From Thermococcus thermotolerans (GTDB taxonomy: Archaea > Methanobacteriota_B > Thermococci > Thermococcales > Thermococcaceae), in NCBI RefSeq assembly GCF_024707485.1, contig NZ_CP102602.1, positions 1,860,001 to 1,924,000 of the forward strand: 64,000 nt of DNA, read 5' to 3'. Below are positions 1 through 9,880 of this stretch, piece by piece. The notes under the pieces are model-generated. The model saw only the letters and a program-made list of their open reading frames with translations, was not told where the DNA came from and did no database searches. The position numbers and the translations under genes are program-made. Within the stretch, counting starts at the first letter, position 1, and every line of letters begins with the position of its first letter.

Positions 1-2
1 CA

Positions 3-896
3 ATCGATGTTAGCACCTACTCCACCGTTGGATGGCAGTGCGTGCTTTCGCCAACCCATTTCGGCATAGCCAAGAGGAGCGTCTCACGCTTCGCCTCGGA
101 GAACGGTCTCAGGATGAGGGAAATGGGCGAGTCCGTTAAGAACATCACCGGTGTGCAGTTCAACTTCTCGCTCTCGGCGTCGATGGTTCTGCCGGAGGTC
201 ATCTCCTCCATGGATGTTACGGACAGGGGTGTTGTGATTAGCCACAATGGCCTAAGGGTTGAGCTCACCGTTGAGAGGAAGCTCCTTGAGCGCGTCAGGC
301 TCCTCCATGCCCTCAAGGGCTACGTCCCGATGCTCCTGGCCCGCACCGGCGACTACAGCGGTGGAATACTGGCCACCGAGGGGGACTACCGTGCCGTCTA
401 CAGTTCCTTGGAGCTTGAGGCCGGTGGTGCTGGGGAGCTCTCGGTTCTCAGGGAGCTGGTTGACTGGGTTCTTAACTACGAGCCCGTTCAGATGCCGGAG
501 GTTGTTATCCTCGCCAACGACATAGACTGGGGCATCAAGGGCAACCTGCTGGCCTCACAGCTCGGTGCATTTGGCCTCTCGGTGAGGCACGTCACCGCCG
601 ACGATTTCGAGGCCTACAAGGGATCGAGGATAATCGTAATCCTCGGCGGGCCCGATGCTTACGACGGCGTTGGTGGCTACGTCAGGCAGGTTCTAACTCC
701 CGGCGAGCAGAGTGCCGTGAGAGCCGGAGAGAGGGGCATGTTCGTCAAGACCAACGTCTGGACCGAAGGGCAGGTTGTCGTAGTCCTCGCCGGGCAGGAC
801 AGGTGGGCCACCGGAGGAAAAATAAGGGACTACATGAACGGCATCGACGGCTCATATCTGAGGATCCTGGCGACCTTCAGTGTCTCGGTTTCCTGA
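3..896 (+). CDS. Partial exported or S-layer-like protein, C-terminal part
   Basis: The frame is open to the left edge of the window, so the true start lies outside; 297 residues are visible. I do not recognise a family with certainty. The visible part is rich in beta-strand-like Val, Gly, Ser and Thr. Its second half alternates hydrophobic strands with turns (for example VVILAND, RIIVILGGPDAYDG, VVVVLAGQDRW), a pattern I associate with C-terminal domains of archaeal S-layer and cell-surface proteins that bind or remodel polymers. No transmembrane anchor follows. The gene ends convergently with nurA, with a T-rich run between. A surface role is inference only. Confidence 0.6.
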   Translation: MDVSTYSTVGWQCVLSPTHFGIAKRSVSRFASENGLRMREMGESVKNITGVQFNFSLSASMVLPEVISSMDVTDRGVVISHNGLRVELTVERKLLERVRLLHALKGYVPMLLARTGDYSGGILATEGDYRAVYSSLELEAGGAGELSVLRELVDWVLNYEPVQMPEVVILANDIDWGIKGNLLASQLGAFGLSVRHVTADDFEAYKGSRIIVILGGPDAYDGVGGYVRQVLTPGEQSAVRAGERGMFVKTNVWTEGQVVVVLAGQDRWATGGKIRDYMNGIDGSYLRILATFSVSVS

Positions 897-898
897 GC

Positions 899-908
899 TT
901 TCTTTTTT
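899..908 (+). terminator. T-rich run between convergent genes
   Basis: A run of nine T broken by one C directly follows the stop of the upstream gene. T-rich tracts on the non-template strand terminate archaeal RNA polymerase. It lies against the nurA stop codon. Confidence 0.4.
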
Positions 909-2247
909 ACTCCAGCGGGCTCCTCCCGTACTTCAGGAACACCCTCAGCTCGGGGCTTTCGGCCTTTATTATGTTGAGCAGTGCCTTCAGCTCGGCCTCG
1001 AAGGCCTTCTTCTCGATTTTCACTCCCTCGTGGGCCCTCTGGAGAGGTCTGAAATAGCCGTTCCTCTCGTGCCAGAGTATCTCGGCCAGCAAGTCGTCGT
1101 CTATCTTTCTGTTGCTCTGGAGGAGGTATATGACGCCGCCCTTCATGGTGCGGATGTAGGCCATTGGAACGCCGTTTTCTATGAAGTGCTCGACCTTGGG
1201 GAACCGCTTCCTCAGAACCTTGGGCATCCTGTGGCTTATGGCCTTCCCTCCCTGGGTTATTACGTAGTAGCCCGCCCTTTCCTCACCGTAGGTCTTCCTG
1301 AGGTATGCATCGAGATATGGTACGTCAACGATGTCTATGCCGAGCTTTTGGGTCAGTTTTCTGTTGTAGAAGCTCTTCGCTACGTAAACGAGGTCGAACT
1401 GGCCACTTCCCAGAAGCTTCTCCAGGGAATACAGGTACTCCAGGTAGCCGAGAACGACGTGGACGGCGTTTCTGGCGTCGTCAAGGCTGAGCTCTCGTTC
1501 TTCTCCGTACTCGCTTAAGAGCTCTCTAAATATCTCCTCGGCACTCCGCTCGCCTTTCAGATACTCATCTATGGTTCTCCCAGAAATTTTGAGGCCCCTC
1601 GGGGTGGTTCCCGCAAAGTCCCTTACTCTGTACCCCTCCATAGAATTGTAAAACTCTTCAAACTCGCTCAGCCTTTCGTCAGCTAGAATGACCCCGCCAT
1701 TAATTTTCCCCTTTTCCCGAAGCTTCCCTTCAAGCTCTATGTAGTGTTCATCGAGCATCCCAATGAACTCCTCTATGAGCTCCTCCAGGGTTTTCCGTCC
1801 CAAGGCATTCTCTATTGTCGTCAGTCCCTTCACGCTCTCCGGATACACCGGCGGCCTTGTGAGCGAGCCGGTCAGCGTTCCGTCCATCATGACGTAGTCC
1901 ACGTTGCCAATCTTCGCCGCGAGATAGCCCAGCTTGTTCTCAAGGGTCTCCATCTGGAGGCGGATTATCTGGTCGGATATACCCTGGTTATATAACATGG
2001 CGTTGGTGTAAACCAGCCTGTACGCCGGCCCGTTGCCGAAGGCGTAACTTGAGACAGCGTAGAAGATCGTCCCGCTGAGCCTCTGCTTTCCCTGGCTCCC
2101 ATCGATGGCGTAGACCCGGCTCCCTCTCCTCTCCGGCAGCTCACGCCACTCTATGGTTTTCAGCTTTTCCTGCGCCTCGGCGTAGCCCCTCTGGAGCATC
2201 CGTTTTATCCTGTCAACGCTTTTCCTGTCTATGAGTCTGTATCCCAT
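907..2247 (-). CDS. nurA: NurA 5'-3' nuclease
   Basis: NurA nuclease works with the HerA translocase and Mre11-Rad50 to resect DNA double-strand break ends for homologous recombination. The N-terminal part carries the family's acidic motif AIDGS with Asp49, and a second acidic motif, MMDGT with Asp122, follows; these are the expected Mn2+ ligands. The length of about 446 residues is normal. I chose the ATG at 2247: the GTG two codons upstream lies inside the rad50 stop and ribosome-binding region. The start overlaps the rad50 end by a few bases, so translation is probably coupled. This is the last gene of the herA-vapBC-mre11-rad50-nurA operon. Confidence 0.95.
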   Translation of the reverse strand: MGYRLIDRKSVDRIKRMLQRGYAEAQEKLKTIEWRELPERRGSRVYAIDGSQGKQRLSGTIFYAVSSYAFGNGPAYRLVYTNAMLYNQGISDQIIRLQMETLENKLGYLAAKIGNVDYVMMDGTLTGSLTRPPVYPESVKGLTTIENALGRKTLEELIEEFIGMLDEHYIELEGKLREKGKINGGVILADERLSEFEEFYNSMEGYRVRDFAGTTPRGLKISGRTIDEYLKGERSAEEIFRELLSEYGEERELSLDDARNAVHVVLGYLEYLYSLEKLLGSGQFDLVYVAKSFYNRKLTQKLGIDIVDVPYLDAYLRKTYGEERAGYYVITQGGKAISHRMPKVLRKRFPKVEHFIENGVPMAYIRTMKGGVIYLLQSNRKIDDDLLAEILWHERNGYFRPLQRAHEGVKIEKKAFEAELKALLNIIKAESPELRVFLKYGRSPLE

Positions 2248-2249
2248 CG

Positions 2250-4907
2250 TCACACCCCCAGCTCGACCTCTTTGACCACAGAGACGCCGTTCTCAAGGCT
2301 CACCCGTATCACCCTGTCCGCTGCGTCTTTCAGCTCCTCGTCGTGCGAAACGACTATGACCTGAGGTATCTTCCGCAGGTAGCGCTGCATTATGTCGACG
2401 AGCCTTCTCCTCCTCTCGTCGTCGAGGTAGGGCGTCGGCTCGTCTAAGATGAGAAGGCTTATCTCGCCAGCTAAGTAGAGTGAGAGCGCCAGCCGGAAGG
2501 CCAGGCCGAGGGCTATCCTCTCCCCACCGCTGAGGAAGCCAAGGCCACGCTCCTTCCCGTTGTATATTACGCCAAGCCTTATCCTGTTCTCATCCGCCTT
2601 CACTGTAACCCCGGAGTACTTCTCCTCGGTCAGCTCCTCAAATATCTCGCTGGCTATCTCGCCGACCTTCGCAAGGGCGCCTTCCTTGAGCATGGCCTTG
2701 TAGCGCCTCACCTTCTCCCTGAGCTCCTGCACCCTCTCGCGGGCCTTCTTAAGCTCCTCAAGCTCCTTTGCCCTCTTCTTTCTGCGGTCCTTCTCCTCCT
2801 TGAGCTTCCTGAGGTTTTCCATGGTCTCGTTGCGCTTCTTCTCCAGGGCCTCCAGCTGGGCCTTCTTTCCGGCCAGCTCCTCCCTGAGCGAGGCGAAGGC
2901 TTCCCGGGTCTTTTCGTGTTCCTCCCTGCTGTAAAGCTTCTCTTTCTTTGAGAGCTCATCCATCAGTGCCTTCAGGGCTCTGTTCTCGGCATCCAGGCTG
3001 CGCTTTACATCCTCAAGCTCCAGTTTGAGCTTCTCTAAGTTTTTTTTCTCCCGCTCAAACTCCTCCTCGGAGTTCCTCAGTTCCAGGTAGCGCTTGTAGG
3101 ACGGTTCGAGCTCGGCAAGCTTTTCGTCGAGCTCCCCTATCTTCAAGAAGCCCATTCCCTCAAGCTCTTCGTCGAGCTTCCTCAGCTTCTCCTCGATGAG
3201 ATTGAGCTTTTCCTTCAAGATTTCCCTCTTCTTTTCGAGTACCTTTGCCTTCTCAAGCTCGGCCTTTACACCTTCCAGCTCGCCTGTGAGCCTGCTCAGT
3301 TCGTCTTTCACTCCCTCGTATTCCTCCGCCTTCTTCCTGAGCTTCTCAAGGTCGTATCCCTTCAGTCTCTCCTCAAGCTCGGCTATCTGGTCGAGGAGTC
3401 CTTTCTGCCTTATAAGCTCGCGCTCCTTCTTCAGAACCTTCTCTATCTTGACGAGCTCGCTCCTGAGCTCCCTCTCCCTCTCGTCGAGCTCCTTCAAGGA
3501 CCGGGAGACATCTTTGAGCTCGGCCTGGTACTTCGCTATTATCTCTTTGCGGTGCTTCTCCGTCAGCTCCCTGCCGCAGACGGGACATCTGCCCTTGGCC
3601 TTTTTCAGATCCATTATGGCCCTGTTCCTCTCCTTGGCCAGGTTTTTCAGCCCGCCGCGCTCCTCGTTTATCTCGTTTAACTCAGCCTGTATCTCTTCCT
3701 TCCTCTTCTTTGCATCCTCGATCTCTTCGATGAACTTTTCTATCTCTTCCCTGGAGAGCTTGAGGCGTTTTTTGAGGTCTTCCAGTTGCGATGATAACGA
3801 TCTGGCACCTTCATACGCTTGGGCGTCCTTTTCGAGCCTCTTGAGTTTCCTTTCGAGCTTGCCCCTCTCTTTCTCCAGCTCCTTGAGGCGCTTCTCCAGT
3901 TCGCTCAGCTCCTTGAGGCGCTCCTCTATGGCCGAAATCTGCGCCCTGTAGTTCTCGGCGAGCTTCTCGTTTCTGGCCTTCTCGTCCACATAGAGCCTCC
4001 TGAAGTTCGAGAGCTTCAGGTAGAGCTCGGCTTTCTCATTAAGTCCTTGGAACTCCTTCACCCGCTCCTCCAGCTCGTGCAGTCTTTGTTTGCTCTCAGC
4101 GATGCGTTTCTCAAGCCCCTCCAGCTTCGTCTCAAGCCGCTTTCGGTTCCCTTCCCTCTCCTTGACTTCGAGTCGGAGGGAGTTTATCTCCTTCTCCAGG
4201 GCATCAAGCTCCCTGAGCCTTTCCTCCACCCGTTCCAGTTCCTTCTCCAGCTTTGGAATCTGGGGTGAGAGCTCGTTTATCTCTTTGAGGGCGTTTGAAA
4301 GCTCCCTCTCCATCTCTCCGATCAGATCGTCGAGGTTTCCCGTGCTCTTGAGGTAGTCCTCCGTCGATTTTATCCTCCGCTCGATCTCTTTCCTAACTTC
4401 GAGGAGGTTCTTGTAGGCGTTCTCGTATTTTTCAAGGCCGAGGACCTGTCTGACCACCTTCTCCCTGCTCTCGTCGCTCTCAAGGATGGCGTCGATTTCG
4501 CCCTGCCTTATGTAGATCGCGTTGAGGAAGACGTCGTACGGGACGAGCCTCTCCATCCAGTCCCTTACAGCTTTCTGGCTCGTCTCCGTGGCATGCTTCC
4601 ATGAGCTTCCGTCGTGGTACTTGGCGAAGGCCATTCCGCGGGTTATGTTCCTGTGGAGCTGATACTTGACGCCGTCCTTCTCGAAGAAGACCGTTATCTC
4701 CGTGGATTTTCCGCCCGCGCGGAGTACCTCCTCCTTTCTGAGGTCTTTGGGCTTGCTCGGCCAGTAGAGGCCGACGAGGAGCGCATCGAGGAGGGAGCTC
4801 TTTCCGGAGCCGTTCTGGCCGATTATAAGGTTTATCCCGCTCGTGAAGTTGACCTTCGTCAGTGAATGGGAGCGGAAGTCCTTGATTATGAGCTTTTCAA
4901 TTCTCAT
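2250..4907 (-). CDS. rad50: Rad50 ATPase, zinc-hook SMC-like DNA repair protein
   Basis: Rad50 is the ABC-type ATPase and long coiled-coil arm of the Mre11-Rad50 complex, which tethers and processes DNA ends. The 885-residue protein shows Walker A GQNGSGKS at residues 30-37 and two long charged coiled-coil arms around the zinc hook CPVC at residues 441-444. The ABC signature LSGGE is at 792-796, and Walker B LLILDEPT lies near 820-827. The ATG at 4907 overlaps the mre11 end by 11 bases behind a GGTGGTGGAG binding site; the upstream GTG falls inside that site. Everything needed for activity is present. Confidence 0.97.
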   Translation of the reverse strand: MRIEKLIIKDFRSHSLTKVNFTSGINLIIGQNGSGKSSLLDALLVGLYWPSKPKDLRKEEVLRAGGKSTEITVFFEKDGVKYQLHRNITRGMAFAKYHDGSSWKHATETSQKAVRDWMERLVPYDVFLNAIYIRQGEIDAILESDESREKVVRQVLGLEKYENAYKNLLEVRKEIERRIKSTEDYLKSTGNLDDLIGEMERELSNALKEINELSPQIPKLEKELERVEERLRELDALEKEINSLRLEVKEREGNRKRLETKLEGLEKRIAESKQRLHELEERVKEFQGLNEKAELYLKLSNFRRLYVDEKARNEKLAENYRAQISAIEERLKELSELEKRLKELEKERGKLERKLKRLEKDAQAYEGARSLSSQLEDLKKRLKLSREEIEKFIEEIEDAKKRKEEIQAELNEINEERGGLKNLAKERNRAIMDLKKAKGRCPVCGRELTEKHRKEIIAKYQAELKDVSRSLKELDERERELRSELVKIEKVLKKERELIRQKGLLDQIAELEERLKGYDLEKLRKKAEEYEGVKDELSRLTGELEGVKAELEKAKVLEKKREILKEKLNLIEEKLRKLDEELEGMGFLKIGELDEKLAELEPSYKRYLELRNSEEEFEREKKNLEKLKLELEDVKRSLDAENRALKALMDELSKKEKLYSREEHEKTREAFASLREELAGKKAQLEALEKKRNETMENLRKLKEEKDRRKKRAKELEELKKARERVQELREKVRRYKAMLKEGALAKVGEIASEIFEELTEEKYSGVTVKADENRIRLGVIYNGKERGLGFLSGGERIALGLAFRLALSLYLAGEISLLILDEPTPYLDDERRRRLVDIMQRYLRKIPQVIVVSHDEELKDAADRVIRVSLENGVSVVKEVELGV

Positions 4908-6240
4908 CTCCACCACCGATCCAGGCGAGAATGCTTGTGGGCTTGCCCTTCGGCCTGGATTTTTCCACCTTTCGGGCCTTTTCAGGCTTCTTCTCTTTCT
5001 TTGGGGGTTTTCCCTCCTTGGCCGGAGCAGGCTCTTCGCGCTTCACCTCTCCGGGTTCTTCCGGCTTCCCCTCCCACTCGCCCAGGAACAGCTCGACGAC
5101 GGTGTCGAGGGCATCGAACTTCTTCTCGCCGGTAAGGTCTATCGCCCTCAGCTCCGCCGGGGTGAAATACTCGGCCGGCTTGGGTACACCCTCGCCTTTA
5201 ACGGCCTTGCCCTTCCTCTCGAAACGCGTTCTCAGGTAAAGGTACTTGACCTCAAGAATCTCCTGGAAGTGGGAAACGTCGTAGGGCTTTTCCCAGCGCA
5301 GGTCGAGCCTTACGAAGGCTTCCCTTGGTATCTTGCCCCTGAGGCGCTTCAGTTCCCTCTTGGCGGTCTCCTCGTCGGCCTTCATTTTGATGTCTATGAA
5401 GGGCCTCACCTTCAGCTCGATGAACCTCGGCTTGAAGTCCTCGACTATGTAGAAGCCTTTCCTCGCGCCGGCTTCCGGGGTGAAGCTCCTCCCGTTCCAG
5501 CGGTACCTGAACTCGTAGTCCCCGAAGTCCCAGCGCTGGAGCGAGCCCGGATAGACCAGCGTCCCTATGTCGTAGCTGGTCTCAAAGTTCCTGTGGATGT
5601 GGCCGAGCGCGTAGTAGACGTAACCCTTCGGCAGGTCTTCCATCCTCAGCTCGAAGTAGTCGCGCTGGCTCTCGGGGATTACCCCCATCATCTTCTCTAT
5701 GAGCTCCTTTATCCCCTGGTGGAGCATCAGGATTGCATCGCCTTCCGGCCTGAAGATTTCCTCCAGATGGTTGCGCTCAAGCCATGCCGCGCTCATGTAC
5801 TTCAGCCCGTGAATCTCGACGGTCTTCCCGCCCCTCTCAAAGACGCCCTTAACGAGGTATTTGCCCCCAAGCCTCTCGCTCGTTAGATACTCGTTCTCGA
5901 CCTTCTCGTCCCTCAGACCGACGAGATGGAGCAGACCGAGCCCCTCAAGGAGATGATAGGCCGAGACCTTCCTCTGCGTTCTGTCGTGGTTTCCCTCTAT
6001 CGCGAAGACCGGAATTCCGGCTTTTCTGGGCTTTTCCAGCACCTCTATAGCGGTCTTTATGGTCTCCGGACTGGGCCGGCTTGAGTGGAACAGGTCGCCG
6101 GCTATGAGAATGAAGTCCACTTCCTCCGCCACGGCCCTCTCCATTGCCTCCCTGAAGGCCTGGGCAAACTCCTCGGCACGGTATGGAAGGCGGTACTGCT
6201 CGAAGCCGAGGTGGACATCTGCCATGTGGGCGAACTTCAT
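4897..6240 (-). CDS. mre11: Mre11 exo/endonuclease
   Basis: Mre11 is the Mn2+-dependent phosphodiesterase of the break-repair complex. The metal ligands are visible: Asp8 and His10 (ADVH), Asp49 (AGDLFH), Asn84 and His85 (GNHD), and a later GHIH motif. The C-terminal part, after about residue 340, is charged and Lys/Glu/Pro rich, where Rad50 binding is expected. Its ribosome binding site (GGAGGG) lies inside the last codons of vapC, four bases before the ATG, so mre11 expression depends on a message that also carries vapBC. Confidence 0.97.
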   Translation of the reverse strand: MKFAHMADVHLGFEQYRLPYRAEEFAQAFREAMERAVAEEVDFILIAGDLFHSSRPSPETIKTAIEVLEKPRKAGIPVFAIEGNHDRTQRKVSAYHLLEGLGLLHLVGLRDEKVENEYLTSERLGGKYLVKGVFERGGKTVEIHGLKYMSAAWLERNHLEEIFRPEGDAILMLHQGIKELIEKMMGVIPESQRDYFELRMEDLPKGYVYYALGHIHRNFETSYDIGTLVYPGSLQRWDFGDYEFRYRWNGRSFTPEAGARKGFYIVEDFKPRFIELKVRPFIDIKMKADEETAKRELKRLRGKIPREAFVRLDLRWEKPYDVSHFQEILEVKYLYLRTRFERKGKAVKGEGVPKPAEYFTPAELRAIDLTGEKKFDALDTVVELFLGEWEGKPEEPGEVKREEPAPAKEGKPPKKEKKPEKARKVEKSRPKGKPTSILAWIGGGDEN

Positions 6241-6244
6241 GACT

Positions 6245-6676
6245 TTACCCTCCTTTTGGCTCTCTGAGTGTGTTGATGGCTTTAAGAGCTTGTCCAGGAG
6301 TTATCCTGCCGAGTTCGGTCCCGTCGAAATCGGAGTCAAAGCTGACTATCTTCAGGTTGTACAGTTCCGCAAGCCTGTACTGATAGGCATCGTCGAAATC
6401 CAGGTTGAACCTTTTCATCACATCAACTAGCCCTCTAAACTCCAGAGGGGGCAGTCGCAGAAGTGTAAAGCCACCGTTCAGGGTTATGTCTTCGACAAAC
6501 TCCGGGAAGATCTCCTCCTTCCCTGCCCGTGTCATAATGATGCCTATTGAGTACAGTGTGAAATCAGAGAGATATATGAACTCCGACGGCGTTTTCCTGA
6601 GAAACTCCTCGGCAGTATCTGAGTTCTCCTGTTCCAGCAGAATCTCAAGGAAAACGTTGGTGTCCACCAAGAACAT
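6245..6676 (-). CDS. vapC: VapC-type PIN-domain toxin
   Basis: This is a PIN-domain ribonuclease, the likely toxin of a VapBC pair. The N-terminus FLVDTNVFLE carries the first acidic ligand, a central Glu follows, and the C-terminal part has FDDAYQ and SFDSDFDG with the remaining acidic residues. VapC toxins cleave tRNA or rRNA. I chose the ATG that overlaps the vapB stop (TGATG), giving 143 residues. An ATG four codons upstream is possible, but it sits in the GGTGG site. It lies between herA and mre11 on the same strand and carries the mre11 ribosome binding site in its tail. Confidence 0.85.
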   Translation of the reverse strand: MFLVDTNVFLEILLEQENSDTAEEFLRKTPSEFIYLSDFTLYSIGIIMTRAGKEEIFPEFVEDITLNGGFTLLRLPPLEFRGLVDVMKRFNLDFDDAYQYRLAELYNLKIVSFDSDFDGTELGRITPGQALKAINTLREPKGG

Positions 6677-6879
6677 CAGCCCCACCATTCAACTGCCTTG
6701 TGCTGGAGTTCAACTGAAGTATACTCATCCTTCAGCTCCCTGAGGGCACCTTTCCACTTCATCTTGGGCCCCTTGCCCCTCTTGGAACCCCTCCTTTCAA
6801 GGAGGAATTCGATGTAGTCCAAGACTTCTCGCTTGAGTTCATCGGGAAGCATATCAAAGAGCCTGTGTGCATCCTCCAT
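6676..6879 (-). CDS. vapB: VapB-type antitoxin, DUF2281-like
   Basis: This small acidic-basic protein of 67 residues begins with a helical segment (LPDELKREVLDYIEFLLER) typical of DUF2281 and VapB antitoxins, followed by a basic linker and a C-terminal tail that would wrap the PIN toxin. The ATG at 6879 is chosen because the GTG three codons upstream lies within a near-perfect AGGAGGTGA binding site. That site straddles the herA stop codon. VapB normally neutralises VapC and binds its own promoter. Here no separate promoter is evident, so it is probably read from the herA promoter. Confidence 0.8.
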   Translation of the reverse strand: MEDAHRLFDMLPDELKREVLDYIEFLLERRGSKRGKGPKMKWKGALRELKDEYTSVELQHKAVEWWG

Positions 6880-6894
6880 GATACTCACCTCCTG

Positions 6895-8661
6895 TTAGAA
6901 ATCAACCTCTATGCCCTCCTCCTCGTAGAGCTCCTCCTTCTTCTCCTCCGCCCTTTCGCGCTCTGCCCTTTCCCTCCAGCGCCTCACGACGCCTATGTCT
7001 TCTCCGCCGTAGTCGCCGCCGAGGGCCTTGAAGTTGTGTATCTTCACCAGCGCGGGCAGGCTTATGGCCTGGCCTACTATCACCGCCTCGCCCTTGCCGA
7101 GGCCGGCTATGTCTCCTATAAGCTCCCCGCTCAGCTGTTCGCTGGCCTTTATGACGTAGTTCTGGTCGTTCGGATTCACGATGCGCATTATAATCTTCGT
7201 GTTCGTCTGGCTCAGCACGTCCTCGTTGAGCCTGCTCGGCCTCTGGGATACGAGCCCCATACCGACGCCGAACTTTCTCCCCTCGCGTGCTATCCTCCCG
7301 AGTATCCTCACGGTTCCGCCCTTTTCGCCGTGTGGTGCGAAGATGTGTGCCTCCTCTACTATTATGAGTATAGGTTCTGAGAGGGCCGGATAGCTCGCCT
7401 CAACCGAGCGGATAAACTTCTCAAGCTCCTCCACCTCTTCCGAAACGGCCGAGATTTTGCTTCCGTACTTTCTCCTGAGGTATTCAAGTCTCTTCCTGGC
7501 CTTCTCGTAGTCCATCCTGGTTTCGAACATCTTTTCGAGGAGCTTTGCCGCGACAAGCTTCATCTGGCCCTCGTCGAGCGGTCCGAGGTCTATGACGTTC
7601 ACCATACCGGCTCTGATGGAAGCCACTATGTCCTCACTTGAGAGCAGATGGCCGTAGTTCCTCAGGAAGCGGGATATCTTCATCGTGAGCCTCGTTATCG
7701 TTTCCTTTTCGGCGGCCTTTATCTCGCCCAGGTCGCGGTACTTGCCGGCGTGGGGATCCCAATAGCTTCCGCCGGCGTTGGCCACCCAGTTCTGGAGCAG
7801 GTCGAGGACGGCCTTTACTATCTCCCTTCCACCGAGGTTGGGGTTCTCGTGGAGAACGGTGTCCCAGGCGCGGAGCAGATAGGAGCGCTGTATGGTTGCG
7901 TTGCTCCCTATCTCCATTAGGTCGGCCAGCTCCTCGCCGTCCATCGTCTCCGGCTGGATCCTTGCCTCGATGAGGTTGACGTACTTTGTGCCCGTGTTTG
8001 GAAGGCTCAGGCGCATGTAATCGCCGTGCGGGTCTAGGACTACGACCGTTCCCCTCAGGTCTTCCACCATCTTCCAGAGCATTACCGAAACGGTGTTGCT
8101 CTTGCCCGCTCCGGTAACGGCTAAAACCGCGAAGTGCCGCGAGACCAGCTCGTCGGCGTTGAGGTATATCGGCACGTCGTCCCTCAGGAGCAGGGTTCCA
8201 ACCTCGATGAAGCCCTCTCCGCCGTAGTAGATAGCCCTGAGGAGGTCGGAGCTGGCTATGTAGACCTTGTTTCCGTTGGGAACGGGAACGCGGTTGGGAA
8301 CTATCTCCGCTTTCTCGCCCCTGAACTCTACCCTCCCCAGCACGTGGACGGTAACTATAAGTGCCTCGTTCTCGCCTATGCTCTCCCCGTACTCCCTCAG
8401 ATCGAGATCGAGGCTCGCGAAAGTGCTCTTGCCCTCGCTGAGGAGCCAGTTGATATTTTTAATCCCTCTGATGGTGCCTATCACCCACTCGTCACCGTTC
8501 CAGCGGCAGTTCCTGTCCTTCGCCTCCTTGCACAGCCTTGCAACGACGAAGTCTCCAAACTTGAGGTCGCTATCGGGATGAGCGTAGAACTGGAAGGAGT
8601 TAACAGTGGCTTCACCGGTCACGATTCCAACCGGGTTGTTAAGGTCTTCGGCTATGCGCAT
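6895..8661 (-). CDS. herA: HerA hexameric DNA translocase
   Basis: HerA is an FtsK/VirB4-like ATPase that pumps DNA and, with NurA, resects ends opened by Mre11-Rad50. The 588-residue protein begins with a HAS-barrel domain ([12 protein letters not shown]), then Walker A TGAGKSNT at about residues 183-190. Walker B (LIIVEEAH) lies near 430, an arginine-finger region ([13 protein letters not shown]) follows, and the C-terminus is charged. The TAGGTGAT binding site precedes the ATG, and a TATA-like element (AAAGTTTAAAGCC on the minus strand) lies about 40 bp upstream. It is the first gene of the repair operon. Confidence 0.96.
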   Translation of the reverse strand: MRIAEDLNNPVGIVTGEATVNSFQFYAHPDSDLKFGDFVVARLCKEAKDRNCRWNGDEWVIGTIRGIKNINWLLSEGKSTFASLDLDLREYGESIGENEALIVTVHVLGRVEFRGEKAEIVPNRVPVPNGNKVYIASSDLLRAIYYGGEGFIEVGTLLLRDDVPIYLNADELVSRHFAVLAVTGAGKSNTVSVMLWKMVEDLRGTVVVLDPHGDYMRLSLPNTGTKYVNLIEARIQPETMDGEELADLMEIGSNATIQRSYLLRAWDTVLHENPNLGGREIVKAVLDLLQNWVANAGGSYWDPHAGKYRDLGEIKAAEKETITRLTMKISRFLRNYGHLLSSEDIVASIRAGMVNVIDLGPLDEGQMKLVAAKLLEKMFETRMDYEKARKRLEYLRRKYGSKISAVSEEVEELEKFIRSVEASYPALSEPILIIVEEAHIFAPHGEKGGTVRILGRIAREGRKFGVGMGLVSQRPSRLNEDVLSQTNTKIIMRIVNPNDQNYVIKASEQLSGELIGDIAGLGKGEAVIVGQAISLPALVKIHNFKALGGDYGGEDIGVVRRWRERAERERAEEKKEELYEEEGIEVDF

Positions 8662-8694
8662 AACATCACCTATCGGTTGACTTGGTTTTCGGGG

Positions 8695-8708
8695 GCTTTA
8701 AACTTTAC
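8695..8708 (-). promoter_or_regulatory. herA operon promoter (BRE/TATA)
   Basis: On the minus strand the sequence AAAGTTTAAAGCC lies about 40 bp before the herA start, suitable for TATA/BRE with a leader of roughly 15 bases that contains the ribosome binding site. Confidence 0.5.
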
Positions 8709-8783
8709 TCCAGAAAGTAGGGGGAGAATCAGCCAGGAATCCGGTCATCATCCCGCGGTCAGGTTCGAGAGTGCTCATCACGT

Positions 8784-8797
8784 GGGGTGGCCACCCC
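8784..8797. repeat. 14-bp perfect palindrome in the herA-rimI intergenic region
   Basis: GGGGTGGCCACCCC is its own reverse complement. It lies about 20 bp upstream of the rimI TATA element, between the two divergent promoters. A few palindromes of this length are expected by chance in 64 kb, so a regulatory role is only suggested by position. Confidence 0.35.
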
Positions 8798-8846
8798 GGA
8801 TGAAGTCTTCCTCAAGTCTTAAAAGCTTTGGCGCGTAGCTTATAAC

Positions 8847-9350
8847 ATGAGCGTATCCGTTAGGGAAGCCGGTGGGAGGATTCCCCTGGCGATGGTCGTT
8901 ATAAGGCCTGCGAAGCTGTTCGACATACCCGACGTCGTCAGGATAGAACGGCTCTCATTCCGCGAGGAATATCCGAGGGGGGTTTTTCTCGTTTTTCTTG
9001 AGAACAATCCGGACACGTTTCTGGTTGCTGAATACAGGGGGAGGGTCATCGGCTACGTGATGGCCTATCTGAGGCCCGACCTGGAAGGGCATATAATGAG
9101 CATCGCCGTTGACCCCCAGTACAGGGGTAGCGGCATCGGTTCGGCCCTGCTGAGTGAGGTAATCGAAAGGCTCATAAAGAAGGGTGCCCGCTACATAGGC
9201 CTGGAGGTTCGTGTGAGCAACGAAAGGGCCATAAAGCTCTACGAGCGCTTTGGGTTCAAGCGCATAAAGCGCATAATCGGCTACTACGCCGACGGCGAGG
9301 ACGCCTACTACATGCTCCTGCCGGTGGATGAGTGGGGTGGAAGGAATTGA
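8847..9350 (+). CDS. rimI: RimI/Ard1-type N-terminal protein acetyltransferase
   Basis: This is a GNAT-fold acetyltransferase. The acetyl-CoA loop is seen in VDPQYRGSGIGSALL (Q/RxxGxG/A), followed by the NERAIKLYERFGF motif typical of RimI and archaeal Ard1/NatA enzymes, which acetylate protein N-termini. The ATG at 8847 stands about 27 bp after a TATA-like CTTAAAAG, so the mRNA may be leaderless. A second in-frame ATG 14 codons later, just before VVIRPAKLFDI, is the alternative start and gives a length closer to many relatives. It is followed by endA with an 18-base overlap. Confidence 0.88.
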   Translation: MSVSVREAGGRIPLAMVVIRPAKLFDIPDVVRIERLSFREEYPRGVFLVFLENNPDTFLVAEYRGRVIGYVMAYLRPDLEGHIMSIAVDPQYRGSGIGSALLSEVIERLIKKGARYIGLEVRVSNERAIKLYERFGFKRIKRIIGYYADGEDAYYMLLPVDEWGGRN

Positions 9351-9862
9351 AGGAGCCGATAATCTTCCAGCTCAGCGGTGACAGGGTCTTTAGCGAGCGT
9401 GAAAAGGCGATAAACCAGTTCTACAACAAGCGTTACTTCGGCGAGGTCGTGAACGGGAAGCTCTTTCTCTCGCTCATAGAGGCCGCTTACCTGATGGAGA
9501 AGGGCAAGATAAGGGTCTTCGACGGCGAAAAGGAGCTCTCTTTCAGAGAACTGGTCAAACTCGGAAGGAAAAGGGACGAGCAGTTCGACATAAAGCTCCT
9601 GGTTTACACCGACCTGCGCGATAGGGGATACACGGTAAAGTCCGCCCTCAAGTTCGGCTCCCACTTCCGCGTTTACAGGCGCGGGATGGACGAGCACTCC
9701 CAATGGTTGATATGGGTGGTTCCCGAGAACATCCGCTTTAGCCCCAATGATATAACGGCGCGCGTGAGGGTTGCCCACGGCGTGAGGAAGAACATGGTCC
9801 TGGCTGTCGTTGACGAGGACAACGACGTGGTGTACTATAAAATAGAATGGGTGAAGTTCTGA
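9332..9862 (+). CDS. endA: EndA tRNA-splicing endonuclease
   Basis: This is the archaeal splicing endonuclease that cuts bulge-helix-bulge RNA in pre-tRNA introns and rRNA processing stems. The 176-residue form matches the homotetrameric class. The C-terminal catalytic domain shows the expected Tyr, His and Lys (Tyr115 in FRVYRRG, His122 in DEHSQW, Lys153 in GVRKNM). The GTG start overlaps rimI behind a GGTGG site; a TTG at 9347 behind a second GGTGG is an alternative. Its predicted substrates, the 16S and 23S BHB stems, occur in this same window near 27.9-32.8 kb. Confidence 0.95.
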   Translation: MGWKELKEPIIFQLSGDRVFSEREKAINQFYNKRYFGEVVNGKLFLSLIEAAYLMEKGKIRVFDGEKELSFRELVKLGRKRDEQFDIKLLVYTDLRDRGYTVKSALKFGSHFRVYRRGMDEHSQWLIWVVPENIRFSPNDITARVRVAHGVRKNMVLAVVDEDNDVVYYKIEWVKF

Positions 9863-9880
9863 AAAAAAGGAAAGAGATCT

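Noticed and set aside
3196-3951. A Ser/Phe/Leu-rich plus-strand frame opposite rad50
   Set aside because: It is the antisense of the coiled-coil codons (GAG/AAG give CTC/CTT), which makes long meaningless frames.
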